This document shows, piece after piece, positions 24,381 to 32,718 of a stretch of 44,826 bases of DNA. The position numbers and the translations under genes are program-made. This DNA is from an uncultured Clostridia bacterium (lineage in GTDB: Bacteria > Bacillota > Clostridia > Oscillospirales > Ruminococcaceae): the NCBI GenBank assembly GCA_947589035.1, contig CANPYZ010000018.1:1-44826 (forward strand), given 5' to 3'. The notes beneath the pieces are model-generated. The model searched no databases, was not told where the DNA came from, and saw nothing but the letters and a program-made list of their open reading frames with translations. How positions within the stretch are numbered: the stretch's first letter is position 1; each line of letters begins with the position of its first letter.

Positions 24381-25714
24381 GATTCACCGCCCGTAATTTT
24401 CGCAATTAAATCATCAATTTCCGCTGAATTATATTTCTCTTCATGTTTCGGAACTGGTTCAGGTTTTGGAACGGGTTTCGGTTCGGGAATTGGTTCAGGC
24501 TTAGGAACGGGTTCCGGTTCTGGAATGGGTTCAGGTTCGGGAATTGGTTCCGGTTCGGGAATGGGTTCAGGTTTCGGAACGGGTTCCGGTTCTGGTTCAA
24601 TCGGGGGTAATTTTTTCGCCACGGGCTTTTTTTCTGGCTGTGGTTTCGGTTCGGGTTCTTCTTCAACATATTCATAGGCATCTTCCCCGAAAAATGACCG
24701 GAATAAAAATACTGGCATCTGTGCGAAAATTCCCACGACACAACACACAATGAAAATCACCGGCACGGCAATAATTCCGGCAACTAATAATTTTTCCTGT
24801 GAAGGGAAATATTCACTTAACGCCGGAATGGCGAAATCTACCATTTTATCCCCGATAATTAACGCCGCAATCGTTCCGCCGGAAGCATAAGCGAAAAATT
24901 GATTCGCTGGCGAGTCGCCTTTTTTCCTGCTGTGAAATAAACTTAATGTTAATAATGCCGTTAAGAATGACGGAAAACTCACCATACTGTCGAATTGAGG
25001 ATAATATAATTCTCCCCGTTCTGAACAAATATAAATAATTGCAGCAGTTTGCAATCCGCAAAGTAAAATTAATAATATTCCGTAAGAAATTCTACTCATT
25101 CTGTCGGCGTATTTCCTGACGAATGCCCCGCCGATAAATGCCGCAAACGGTGCGAAAATTTTACACCATTCCGGAAGTAAATATTTCCCTGAAATGATTA
25201 ACATTGGCTGTAAAGTGCTAATTCCGGCAGTAATCACCAAAAATATTAACCTCGCCTGAAAATTATGCAAGTCGTGAAATGCTGCACTCAGAAACGGCGC
25301 AAACAATAACAGAAGTAAATACATTCCAGCAATTCTTGCCGTGTCCGTGGCAGTGAAATCAATTAACGCATTGAAAACATCTTCCGCTGTGAACACTTCC
25401 TGTAGAATAATTCTTCCGGCAAGCATGGCAAGCAAACTGCTAATGAAATAAATATATAATAATCTGATAATCTGATGAATCATTTTTCCGGAAAAGCGTT
25501 TACTGCTTAACACATACCCCATACACGCCGCCATTAACATTGCGCCCGATAAACAAAACCACCTGCCCATTACCGGAAAGAAACTTTTTTCCCAAGTCAC
25601 CGGCATTTCCATAAAGCCTAATGTTTTGAAATATTCCAGCCCTAAAAGCAAAATTGCTCCGATTACGGCTAAAAAATCCGCACAAAAATATTTTCCTTTT
25701 TTATTCTCCGCCAT
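24377..25714 (-). CDS. Polytopic membrane protein, acyltransferase-3-like, with Pro-Glu repeat tail
   Basis: 445 residues from the Met at 25714, which follows AAAGGG and overlaps the CYTH gene. Roughly ten hydrophobic segments fill the first 330 residues (examples: [22 protein letters not shown]-like [33 protein letters not shown]), a pattern like membrane acyltransferases that modify surface polymers. I do not see a decisive catalytic motif. The last 110 residues are a cytoplasmic Pro/Glu/Lys repeat (units like PEPEPIPEP and PKPEPVPK), ending [14 protein letters not shown]. Substrate unknown. Confidence 0.65.
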   Translation of the reverse strand: MAENKKGKYFCADFLAVIGAILLLGLEYFKTLGFMEMPVTWEKSFFPVMGRWFCLSGAMLMAACMGYVLSSKRFSGKMIHQIIRLLYIYFISSLLAMLAGRIILQEVFTAEDVFNALIDFTATDTARIAGMYLLLLLFAPFLSAAFHDLHNFQARLIFLVITAGISTLQPMLIISGKYLLPEWCKIFAPFAAFIGGAFVRKYADRMSRISYGILLILLCGLQTAAIIYICSERGELYYPQFDSMVSFPSFLTALLTLSLFHSRKKGDSPANQFFAYASGGTIAALIIGDKMVDFAIPALSEYFPSQEKLLVAGIIAVPVIFIVCCVVGIFAQMPVFLFRSFFGEDAYEYVEEEPEPKPQPEKKPVAKKLPPIEPEPEPVPKPEPIPEPEPIPEPEPIPEPEPVPKPEPIPEPKPVPKPEPVPKHEEKYNSAEIDDLIAKITGGES

Positions 25715-26237
25715 AATTTTCCCTTTCTTCCGGAAATGCCTGACTAAATGACAACGCAAAATTACTGTAACCGGCTTCGTCTGTCACTTCCCGAATGACT
25801 TCAAGCCATTCCGGAATGTTCACTTCCTGCTGAATATTCGTTAATTCAATTTCTAAAGTGGCATATTCTTCACTGAATGCGTACACATCAATTTCTAATT
25901 TCTGCCCTTGAAACGGCACGCAGCAACGATATTTACAAATCGTTTCCCTGTCGGGGTCAGCCTCCTGCAATAATAATATATATTGCTCTTCCGGAATTTC
26001 TTCTTCTAATTCAATTCGTTCCCCGTAAGCAATTTTATGCTTTCGGGTGTAAGTGAATTGCCATTCGTGATTTTTGCCACGTTTCCGCACCCGACGACTT
26101 CCGAAATAGTCATCTTCCGGCAATAAATACGTCTGGAATATTTCTGTAATATCACTTTCCGGAAGTGACGCTAAAAATTCCCGTTCCGGTTTGCGGATTA
26201 AAAATTTCCGTTCAATTTCTTTCGGCAGATTATTCAT
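25701..26237 (-). CDS. CYTH-domain protein
   Basis: 178 residues from the Met at 26237 ([16 protein letters not shown]). The ExExK signature EIERK lies at the N-terminus, followed by RRVRKRG, IELEEEI, and C-terminal [20 protein letters not shown] enzymes bind triphosphate groups in a tunnel; bacterial members are often inorganic triphosphatases. Overlaps the thioesterase gene upstream and the membrane protein downstream. Confidence 0.9.
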   Translation of the reverse strand: MNNLPKEIERKFLIRKPEREFLASLPESDITEIFQTYLLPEDDYFGSRRVRKRGKNHEWQFTYTRKHKIAYGERIELEEEIPEEQYILLLQEADPDRETICKYRCCVPFQGQKLEIDVYAFSEEYATLEIELTNIQQEVNIPEWLEVIREVTDEAGYSNFALSFSQAFPEERENYGGE

Positions 26238-26634
26238 CTTGCATAATTCCTTTAGTGTCTGTTTTGATTTGAAAATTTTCACTGTTCACAATGAATCGTT
26301 TATGCGTTCCGTAGCCGATTTCTGTCACTTCATCACGGGCATGAACGCTGAATGTAATTTCTTTCCCCTCTACGGCGGTAATTTCCGCCTCGGCGAATAC
26401 TGTCATATTCATTGGCGTTGGGGCAATGTGTTCCACATGAATGGAAATGCCTACAGAAGTTTCATTTTCTTCCAAGAACGGCACTAACGCCGCACAAGCT
26501 GCTTCTTCCATGAGTGCCGCCATGGAAGGCGTGGAAAATGTCTTTAATGAACCACTCCCCACGGCGATTGCTAATTTATCTGTCGTGACTTTCGTGTAAA
26601 CTTCGGCATTTTCGCCGATGATGATTTCTTTCAT
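26230..26634 (-). CDS. Hotdog-fold thioesterase, FlK-like
   Basis: 134 residues. The sequence STPSMAALMEEAACAALVPFL, then SVGISIHVEHIAPTPMNMTVFAEAEI and GYGTHKRFIV matches the fluoroacetyl-CoA-thioesterase-like hotdog family. Such proteins hydrolyse acyl-CoA esters; the true substrate here is unknown. AAAGGAA lies upstream of the ATG. Its stop overlaps the CYTH gene start by a few bases. Confidence 0.85.
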   Translation of the reverse strand: MKEIIIGENAEVYTKVTTDKLAIAVGSGSLKTFSTPSMAALMEEAACAALVPFLEENETSVGISIHVEHIAPTPMNMTVFAEAEITAVEGKEITFSVHARDEVTEIGYGTHKRFIVNSENFQIKTDTKGIMQDE

Positions 26635-26650
26635 ATAAATTCCTTTCTGC

Positions 26651-27241
26651 TTAATTTAACAGCATTCCTGAATCTGTCGCTTTCTGAATAATTTCTTCCG
26701 CTAATTCCGCAAGGCGTTCACTGCCTTCCGCTACAACGGGGAAATTTCTTTCTCTCACCTGTTCAGCGTGAATTTGATGAGTTTTCCAGGAAATTCCGCC
26801 TTTCGTATAATTCAGCAACATTGGGTGAATCCTGTCTAACGCATTCGCAAAACGGGATTCCGGCGTTTTCCGTTCTTCAAATTCGTTCCATAAATTCCTG
26901 TATTCCTGTTCTTGTTCTTCCGGAAGTAACGCAAAAATCCGGTCAGCGGCTTTCTGTTCCCGTTCGGCTTTATTCAGATTGCCTTGCGTGTCATAACAAT
27001 ATGTGTCGCCTGCATCAATTTCCACAACGTCGTGAATTAACACCATTTTCACAACGTGTAAAATATTCACAAGTTCGTTGGCGTATTCCGCAAGTAAACA
27101 AGCCATAATCGCTAAATGAAAACTATGTTCCGCATCGTTTTCCTGCCGGTCTTCATGTAAAACAAGTGTTTGCCGATAAAGATTTTTCATTTTATCTAAT
27201 TCTAAAATAAAATTGATCTGCTGTGAAAATTTATCTTGCAT
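26651..27241 (-). CDS. HD-domain hydrolase, 5'-nucleotidase (YfbR/HDDC2)-like
   Basis: 196 residues. The metal ligands are clear: His in AEHSFHLAIMACLLAEY, the HD pair in VLIHDVVEIDAGDT, and Asp in ANALDRIHPMLLN. Members of this family hydrolyse deoxynucleoside monophosphates. It sits 6 bases after the GH3 gene and 16 before the thioesterase gene, in one operon. Confidence 0.9.
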   Translation of the reverse strand: MQDKFSQQINFILELDKMKNLYRQTLVLHEDRQENDAEHSFHLAIMACLLAEYANELVNILHVVKMVLIHDVVEIDAGDTYCYDTQGNLNKAEREQKAADRIFALLPEEQEQEYRNLWNEFEERKTPESRFANALDRIHPMLLNYTKGGISWKTHQIHAEQVRERNFPVVAEGSERLAELAEEIIQKATDSGMLLN

Positions 27242-27247
27242 GAAATA

Positions 27248-28810
27248 TCACCCCAAAAGACTTAATTTTTCTTTTTCGGAAAGAATCCGGTAAACGCTTT
27301 CGTTAATGCGTTCTTCAGAAATTACGCCATTCTCAACGGCATTTTCCAACGCCTGAACAGAGGCATTCAAATCCGTTGGCATTAAAATCATGTCAACGCC
27401 CGCCTCAATTGCCATGACAGCAGCCGTTCCGGCGGAATAACTTCCCGAAATGGTATTCATCTGGAAAGAATCAGTAATAATTATTCCGGAAAAATTCAAT
27501 TCATTTCTTAACATGTCCGTGCAAATTACATGAGAAAGGCAAGAAGGCAAATTGTCCCCCGCTCCGGTAATTATTTGATGACTGACCATAACGAAATCTG
27601 CGCCCGAGTCAATCCCATTCCGGAAGGGAATAAATTCTTCATTCCGTAAGTCGTCTAAACTTCTGTCAATAATAATCTGCGAATCATAATGGGCATTGCC
27701 ATTTTCCGCCCCGAGTCCCGGGAAATGTTTCAGCGTTGCGGCTGTTCCGGTACTTTGCAAGCCCTGCACCACGCCGGAAACCATATTCCCGACAACTTCC
27801 GGATTATCGCTGAAAATTCTGTTGCCGAGTTCATTTCCGGAATTTAAATTCACGTCTGCCACTGGCGCAAAATCCACATTAAACCCGAATTGCCGAATAT
27901 CATTGCCGAGTGTCTGCCCTACGGAAAACGCCTCATTCCAGTCATTTCTTTCCCCGTAAACTGCCATTGGGCTGAGGGCTGTTGTGCCTAATTGTTTCGC
28001 ACAGCGGGCAACCGTTCCGCCCTCTTCATCAACCGCTAAGAATACGCCAACGCCCATATTTAACGCATATTGTTGCGTATTCGACAACATTTCTGAAACT
28101 TGTCCGCCATTTAATAAATTATTCGCAAAATAAACTAATCCCCCGACCGGCTGTTGATATAGGCTTTCCTGCGTGCGTGTTCCTCCGGCGGTGACATTGT
28201 CTAAACCGGTCAGCATTTCCGGCGTAACCACGAATAATTGGTAAATTTTCTGTTCTAAAGTCATTTGATTTAAAATTTCTTCCGCATTTCCGGAAAGCGG
28301 AACAAATTCAGGAACGGGCTGCGTTTCCGGTTCCGGCGGGGGTTCTGCCGTAAAAATGACTGGTTCTGTGACCGGAGGAGGAACTGTAGTAGTCGTTTTC
28401 GTTGTGGTTTGTGTAATTTTCGCATTAGTCGCACGGGAAACGAAAGTTGACTTCTTTCCGGAAGCATTATCTTCATAATAATAAACAACTTCCGTTTCGT
28501 TCGGGTTATCCTGATTCTGAACAATTTCTGTGGAAATTAGTTTCGTGTTTTCCGTTGCCGTCGTGGACGAAACCGAAACAGAAGTAGAATTAGCATGAGT
28601 ATCATTCGTTCCGGAAGTGATTTCTGTAGAAATTCCAGAAGTCGCTGTTGTGAATTTTTTCTCTGTTGTCATGTGCATTTGTTCTGTAGTCGTTTCAGAA
28701 ATTGTTCCGGAAGTGGTTTCTGTTGTAAATGTTCTTGTCTGGTCAATTTTCTTTCCGCACCCCGTGCATAATAATAAACATGCACACAAACATAAATATA
28801 ATTTCTTCAT
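27248..28810 (-). CDS. GH3 glycosidase lipoprotein, NagZ-like
   Basis: 520 residues. A lipoprotein signal (LLLCTGC, acylated Cys near 18) is followed by about 150 residues of Thr/Ser-rich linker with TTKTTTT and PEPETQPVPE stretches, then a family 3 domain. Landmarks are VFLAVDEEGGTVAR, ATLKHFPGLGAE, FVMVSHQI and IIITDSFQM, with the nucleophile Asp expected in ITDS and KHFPG typical of NagZ beta-N-acetylhexosaminidases. It probably trims peptidoglycan fragments or other GlcNAc-containing glycans outside the cell. ATG at 28810 overlaps the proS stop; a TTG one codon earlier is possible. Confidence 0.92.
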   Translation of the reverse strand: MKKLYLCLCACLLLCTGCGKKIDQTRTFTTETTSGTISETTTEQMHMTTEKKFTTATSGISTEITSGTNDTHANSTSVSVSSTTATENTKLISTEIVQNQDNPNETEVVYYYEDNASGKKSTFVSRATNAKITQTTTKTTTTVPPPVTEPVIFTAEPPPEPETQPVPEFVPLSGNAEEILNQMTLEQKIYQLFVVTPEMLTGLDNVTAGGTRTQESLYQQPVGGLVYFANNLLNGGQVSEMLSNTQQYALNMGVGVFLAVDEEGGTVARCAKQLGTTALSPMAVYGERNDWNEAFSVGQTLGNDIRQFGFNVDFAPVADVNLNSGNELGNRIFSDNPEVVGNMVSGVVQGLQSTGTAATLKHFPGLGAENGNAHYDSQIIIDRSLDDLRNEEFIPFRNGIDSGADFVMVSHQIITGAGDNLPSCLSHVICTDMLRNELNFSGIIITDSFQMNTISGSYSAGTAAVMAIEAGVDMILMPTDLNASVQALENAVENGVISEERINESVYRILSEKEKLSLLG

Positions 28811-30258
28811 CAATAAGCCTTACCCCAGAGAACCATATGTTTCGCCGGTTTTCCGCAACATACACAAACGTCAGAAATTTGTTTCTGTTCAATCGGAATG
28901 CACCGTGACCCTGCGCCGGTTTTCGCCTTTACTTCATCTTCGCAAGATTCTTCCCCGCACCACATCGCCTCAATAAAGCCGTCGCCTTTTGTTTCTAAGG
29001 CTTGCTGAATTTCTTCAATCGTCCGGCATTGGTAAGTTCTGTTCTTCCGGTTTTCTAATGCTGCCTGATATAAGCCATCATGTACCTGCTGTAATTTTTC
29101 CTGCACGCCGGAAACTAAATTTTCTAAAGAAATACTCGTCTTTTCGCCATTATGACGGGTCACTAATACGCATTGATTCGCTTCAATGTCTCGTGGTCCT
29201 ATTTCTAAACGAACCGGAACGCCTTTCATTTCATATTCAGCGAATTTCCAGCCAGGGGAATTTTCTGAATCGTCTAATTTTACCCGAATGCCGGCATTTT
29301 TCAAGGCTTTTAATACTTCATTCGCTTTTTCTAAAACACCTGGTTTATGCATTGCTGCCGGAACGATAACAACTTGAATTGGCGCAACCGCCGGCGGAAG
29401 AATTAAGCCGTTATTGTCGCCGTGTGTCATGATAATTGCCCCGATTAAACGAGTAGTCACTCCCCAGCTTGTTTGATGCGGATATTGTAACTGATTATCT
29501 TTTCCAGTATACTGAATGTTAAACGCTTTCGCAAAACCGTCCCCGAAATAATGAGAAGTCCCCGCTTGTAACGCTTTTCCGTCATGCATTAACGCCTCAA
29601 TGGCGTAAGTCGCAACCGCTCCGGCGAATTTATCGCTTTCGGTTTTCTTCCCCTGAATGACCGGAATGGCTAACGATTCCGTGCAGAATTTCGTGTAAAC
29701 GTTCAGCATTCTTTCTGTTTCTTCAATCGCCTCTTCTGCCGTGGCGTGAATGGTATGCCCTTCCTGCCATAAAAATTCACGGGAACGTAAAAACGGTCTT
29801 GTGGTTTTCTCCCAGCGGACAACGCTCACCCACTGATTATATAATTTCGGCAAATCCCTGTAAGACTGCACAATTTGCGCATAATGTTCACAAAATAATG
29901 TTTCTGAAGTCGGGCGAACGCATAATCTTTCTTCTAATTTGTCGTTCCCGCCGTGCGTAACCCAAGCCACTTCCGGCGCAAAGCCTTCCACATGGTCTTT
30001 TTCTTTCTGAAGTAAAGACTCCGGAATGAACATCGGCATACAAACATTTTCATGCCCTGTTTCTTTGAACATTCTGTCAAGAATATTCTGCATATTCTCC
30101 CAAATGGCATACCCGTAAGGACGAATGACCATACAGCCCTTAACGCTGGTGTACGCAATTAATTCCGCCTTCTTCACAATATCCGTGTACCATTGGGCGA
30201 AATCTTCCTCCATAGAAGTAATCGCTTCCACAGATTTTTTATTTTCTTTTTTACCCAT
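28810..30258 (-). CDS. proS: Proline--tRNA ligase, archaeal/eukaryotic type
   Basis: 482 residues of the shorter ProRS class (no YbaK editing insertion), with class II motifs around [28 protein letters not shown] and [14 protein letters not shown]. The C-terminal zinc-type region has CGEESCEDE and [18 protein letters not shown]; the final Tyr is typical of this type. ATG at 30258 follows AAAGGA by ten bases; TTG at 30267 is the alternative. The stop overlaps the GH3 gene start. Confidence 0.95.
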   Translation of the reverse strand: MGKKENKKSVEAITSMEEDFAQWYTDIVKKAELIAYTSVKGCMVIRPYGYAIWENMQNILDRMFKETGHENVCMPMFIPESLLQKEKDHVEGFAPEVAWVTHGGNDKLEERLCVRPTSETLFCEHYAQIVQSYRDLPKLYNQWVSVVRWEKTTRPFLRSREFLWQEGHTIHATAEEAIEETERMLNVYTKFCTESLAIPVIQGKKTESDKFAGAVATYAIEALMHDGKALQAGTSHYFGDGFAKAFNIQYTGKDNQLQYPHQTSWGVTTRLIGAIIMTHGDNNGLILPPAVAPIQVVIVPAAMHKPGVLEKANEVLKALKNAGIRVKLDDSENSPGWKFAEYEMKGVPVRLEIGPRDIEANQCVLVTRHNGEKTSISLENLVSGVQEKLQQVHDGLYQAALENRKNRTYQCRTIEEIQQALETKGDGFIEAMWCGEESCEDEVKAKTGAGSRCIPIEQKQISDVCVCCGKPAKHMVLWGKAY

Positions 30259-30302
30259 CGTCAACAATTCCTTTCTGAATTTAATTATAATAATTATAAA
30301 AA

Positions 30303-30530
30303 TTATTTTTTATGTTTCTTCTTCCGGACAATCACTTTCTTCTTGCGTTCAGGCGGTAACTCGTAAATCGACCGCACCGGAAATTGTTCTTTTTGAATGT
30401 CTTTCTTCCGGCGGTCAATATATTCTGCGATTTTCGGCGTGAATACCGCCGCTAAAAAAATTAACCCGAACACAATCAGAAATTTCCCGCCAAACCGTAA
30501 AATTAACCCTATGTCAAATTCCACGAACAT
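30303..30530 (-). CDS. Small single-pass membrane protein
   Basis: 75 residues from ATG 30530 ([15 protein letters not shown]). One hydrophobic segment ([14 protein letters not shown]) is followed by a very basic tail with YIDRRKK and [13 protein letters not shown]. Family unknown. The promoter -10 box ends at 30542, so the mRNA should begin near 30535 and the start codons TTG 30536, GTG 30533 and ATG 30530 lie at the very 5' end with no ribosome site: a leaderless start is likely. It is the first gene of the operon that includes proS. Confidence 0.6.
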   Translation of the reverse strand: MFVEFDIGLILRFGGKFLIVFGLIFLAAVFTPKIAEYIDRRKKDIQKEQFPVRSIYELPPERKKKVIVRKKKHKK

Positions 30531-30541
30531 CACCAATTCAT

Positions 30542-30570
30542 ATTATAACGCAAAAATTAAACCCTGTCAA
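30542..30570 (-). promoter_or_regulatory. Sigma-A promoter of the proS operon
   Basis: Minus strand: TTGACA (30570-30565), 17-base spacer, TATAAT (30547-30542). It starts the operon running to ymdB. Confidence 0.88.
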
Positions 30571-30586
30571 CAGTTTTCCGCATAAT

Positions 30587-31405
30587 TTAAATTTTCCATT
30601 TTAATTTTTCAATGAAATCATCAAGATTTCCTTTCCATTTAATTTCAGGGTGCTTGTAAAAATCCCCGCTCCCAATTAACCACAGCATTCTGTCTAATTT
30701 GAACACTGTTGCCGTTTCGTCTTCTTTCCGGACACTGTAGGCAATCATTGACAATGCCCTGAATGCTTCTGCATCTGCTTTCGCACAAATGTCCAGCGTA
30801 GTCAAAACTTTCATGACGTATCTGTCTGGCTTGCAATAGCCCATCATGCCTATATCTTTCAGAAAATTTGCCGTGAGGGCAAACCCCCAGCCGGAAGACC
30901 TGGTTTTGTCACAACGGGAAGCGTTATGCACTTCATCAATGAGGGCGAATTTTTCTTCCGGTGACTGGAATTTGTCGAAATAGGCGTATACATTTCGGGA
31001 AGTACCGAATTTGTTTAAATATTTCGCCATGCCGCAGATACAATTGGAATAACTTCTCCATGTATCAATCACAAATTTCTTGTCATCAAGTAAAAGTTTC
31101 TCTCTGAATACTTCATATAACGTATCGGGTTTATTGCCGAACGTCCGCACCACGTAGGAAACGCTGCCATTTCCGGTGAGTTTACGGATTTTTTCTTTCC
31201 GAAATTCGTATTGAAGGACTTTCGTTTTCGGCTTATGCCAGTCTACCGCTGAAGAAAGTACCATGCCGAAAATGTCATCTAACGTGTCTTTCCGTGGGTT
31301 CTGGAAATATTCTTCAAGAATTTCCCGGGTTAAGCCCTCCGCATTGTCCAGTAAATATTTCTGTGCAAATTGGTAAATGATTTTGTTTCTTTCTTGTTCA
31401 GTCAT
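30587..31405 (-). CDS. Protein of unknown function, possible HhH-GPD-like fold
   Basis: 272 residues, soluble, starting MTEQERNKIIYQFAQ after AGGAGG. The segment SSGWGFALTANFLKDIGMMGYCKPDRYVMKVLTTL looks (in pattern) like the helix-hairpin-helix and following helix of DNA-glycosylase-type proteins; it is described here by landmarks WGFALTANFL and KPDRYVMK. No catalytic Lys or iron-sulfur Cys set is clear. It stands alone between the activase pair and the proS promoter. Not recognised with confidence. Confidence 0.55.
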   Translation of the reverse strand: MTEQERNKIIYQFAQKYLLDNAEGLTREILEEYFQNPRKDTLDDIFGMVLSSAVDWHKPKTKVLQYEFRKEKIRKLTGNGSVSYVVRTFGNKPDTLYEVFREKLLLDDKKFVIDTWRSYSNCICGMAKYLNKFGTSRNVYAYFDKFQSPEEKFALIDEVHNASRCDKTRSSGWGFALTANFLKDIGMMGYCKPDRYVMKVLTTLDICAKADAEAFRALSMIAYSVRKEDETATVFKLDRMLWLIGSGDFYKHPEIKWKGNLDDFIEKLKWKI

Positions 31406-31431
31406 AAAAATTTCCTCCTGAAATAAGATGA

Positions 31432-32697
31432 TTATTTTTGCGAACTTCTCGCATTCGCAAGCATGAGTTTAATTCTGTTTTCCTGATTGACACGAGTTGC
31501 GCCCGGGTCGTAATCAATGGCAATAATATTCGCATTCGGGTAACGTTCTTTCACGGCTCGGCTCATGCCTTTCGCAATAATATGATTCGGCAGGCAGCCG
31601 AACGGCTGCGTACAAATAATATTTTCCGTTCCGCTTTCCGCAAGTGCGCCCATTTCGGCAGGTATGAGCCAGCCCTCACCCATAGTAACGCCTAAATTTA
31701 TATATTGCTTAACAGAATTTAATAGATGTTCAAATTCATGCGGCGGAATAAATACCCCGTGTGTGCGCATGACGTGAACCACTTTCTTCTGCTCCGCAAG
31801 GAAAAATTGATACAAGCCTTGAAATATCGGCGTTGTTGCCTTGTAATTGCCGTATAATTTCGCCTCGTGAACTTTGTTCACTAAATAATACAAGATAAAT
31901 TCTAACATAGACGGCACAACCGGTTCACAGCCTTCCGAAATTAAGAAATCTTCTAAATGATTATTCCCTAACGGCGAATATTTCACGTAAATTTCCCCCA
32001 CAATGCCAACACGAATTTTCGGGACTTGCGAACGCTGAATTTTCGCAAAGTCGTTCAGCATGAGTTCATAATATTTTTTCGTGTTGGGGTAATCTTTCGT
32101 GCAGAGAATTTTATTTGCTTTTTTAATCCAATGATTCAGCATTTTTTCGGAAGTGCCTTTCACTAATTCGTAAGCACGGCATTGATTATAAAGCGTTTGC
32201 AGCATGTCGCCGTAAATCATGGCGTAAATCATGCGGATAATCATGGGCATTGGCGTTTGCCAGCCGTTTTCGGGGTCTTTCTCTAAACCAACGAAATTTA
32301 AAGAAATCACCGGAACTTGCGGAAACGTATCTTTCAGGGCTTTTCTTAATAAGTAAATGTAATTGGAAGCCCGACACCCTCCGCCCGTCTGCGGAAGCAT
32401 TAACGCAACTTTATTCGGGTCATATTTTCCGCTTTTCAACGCCTCCATGAATTGCCCGATACATAATAATGCCGGATAGCAAGTATCATTATGGACGTTT
32501 TTCAAGCCCTCTTCAATGACCTTTTTCGACTCACTTTGCAAAATTTCCGCTTTATAGCCATAGAATTTAAACACATTAATTAACAGCTGGAAATGAATTT
32601 GCAACATAGTGGGAATTAAGATAGTATGTGTTTCCTTCATGGCTACCGTGAAAATCGGGTAATCCCTTTCAGGTTTTTCCGTTTTTTTCGTTTCCAA
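31432..32697 (-). CDS. 2-hydroxyacyl-CoA dehydratase-related protein, partner of the activase
   Basis: 421 residues; start is TTG 32697 after AAAGGAG. Landmarks are NDTCYPALLCIGQFMEAL, LMLPQTGGGCRASNYI, VGIVGEIYVKYSPLGNNHLEDFL and TQPFGCLPNHIIAKGM. This is the C-terminal portion that in other Clostridia is fused to the activase as one protein of roughly 1400 residues. Here it is a separate gene, 21 bases downstream of the activase-like gene. The conserved Cys residues suggest an iron-sulfur cluster. Function in these stand-alone pairs is not established. Confidence 0.85.
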   Translation of the reverse strand: METKKTEKPERDYPIFTVAMKETHTILIPTMLQIHFQLLINVFKFYGYKAEILQSESKKVIEEGLKNVHNDTCYPALLCIGQFMEALKSGKYDPNKVALMLPQTGGGCRASNYIYLLRKALKDTFPQVPVISLNFVGLEKDPENGWQTPMPMIIRMIYAMIYGDMLQTLYNQCRAYELVKGTSEKMLNHWIKKANKILCTKDYPNTKKYYELMLNDFAKIQRSQVPKIRVGIVGEIYVKYSPLGNNHLEDFLISEGCEPVVPSMLEFILYYLVNKVHEAKLYGNYKATTPIFQGLYQFFLAEQKKVVHVMRTHGVFIPPHEFEHLLNSVKQYINLGVTMGEGWLIPAEMGALAESGTENIICTQPFGCLPNHIIAKGMSRAVKERYPNANIIAIDYDPGATRVNQENRIKLMLANARSSQK

Positions 32698-32718
32698 AAA
32701 ATTTTCTCCTTTCTTGAA

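Noticed and set aside
24406-24750. Repeat-rich alternative frames and a possible short tandem array
   Set aside because: The periodicity is explained by Pro-Glu codons in the membrane protein tail; there are no spacers of CRISPR type.
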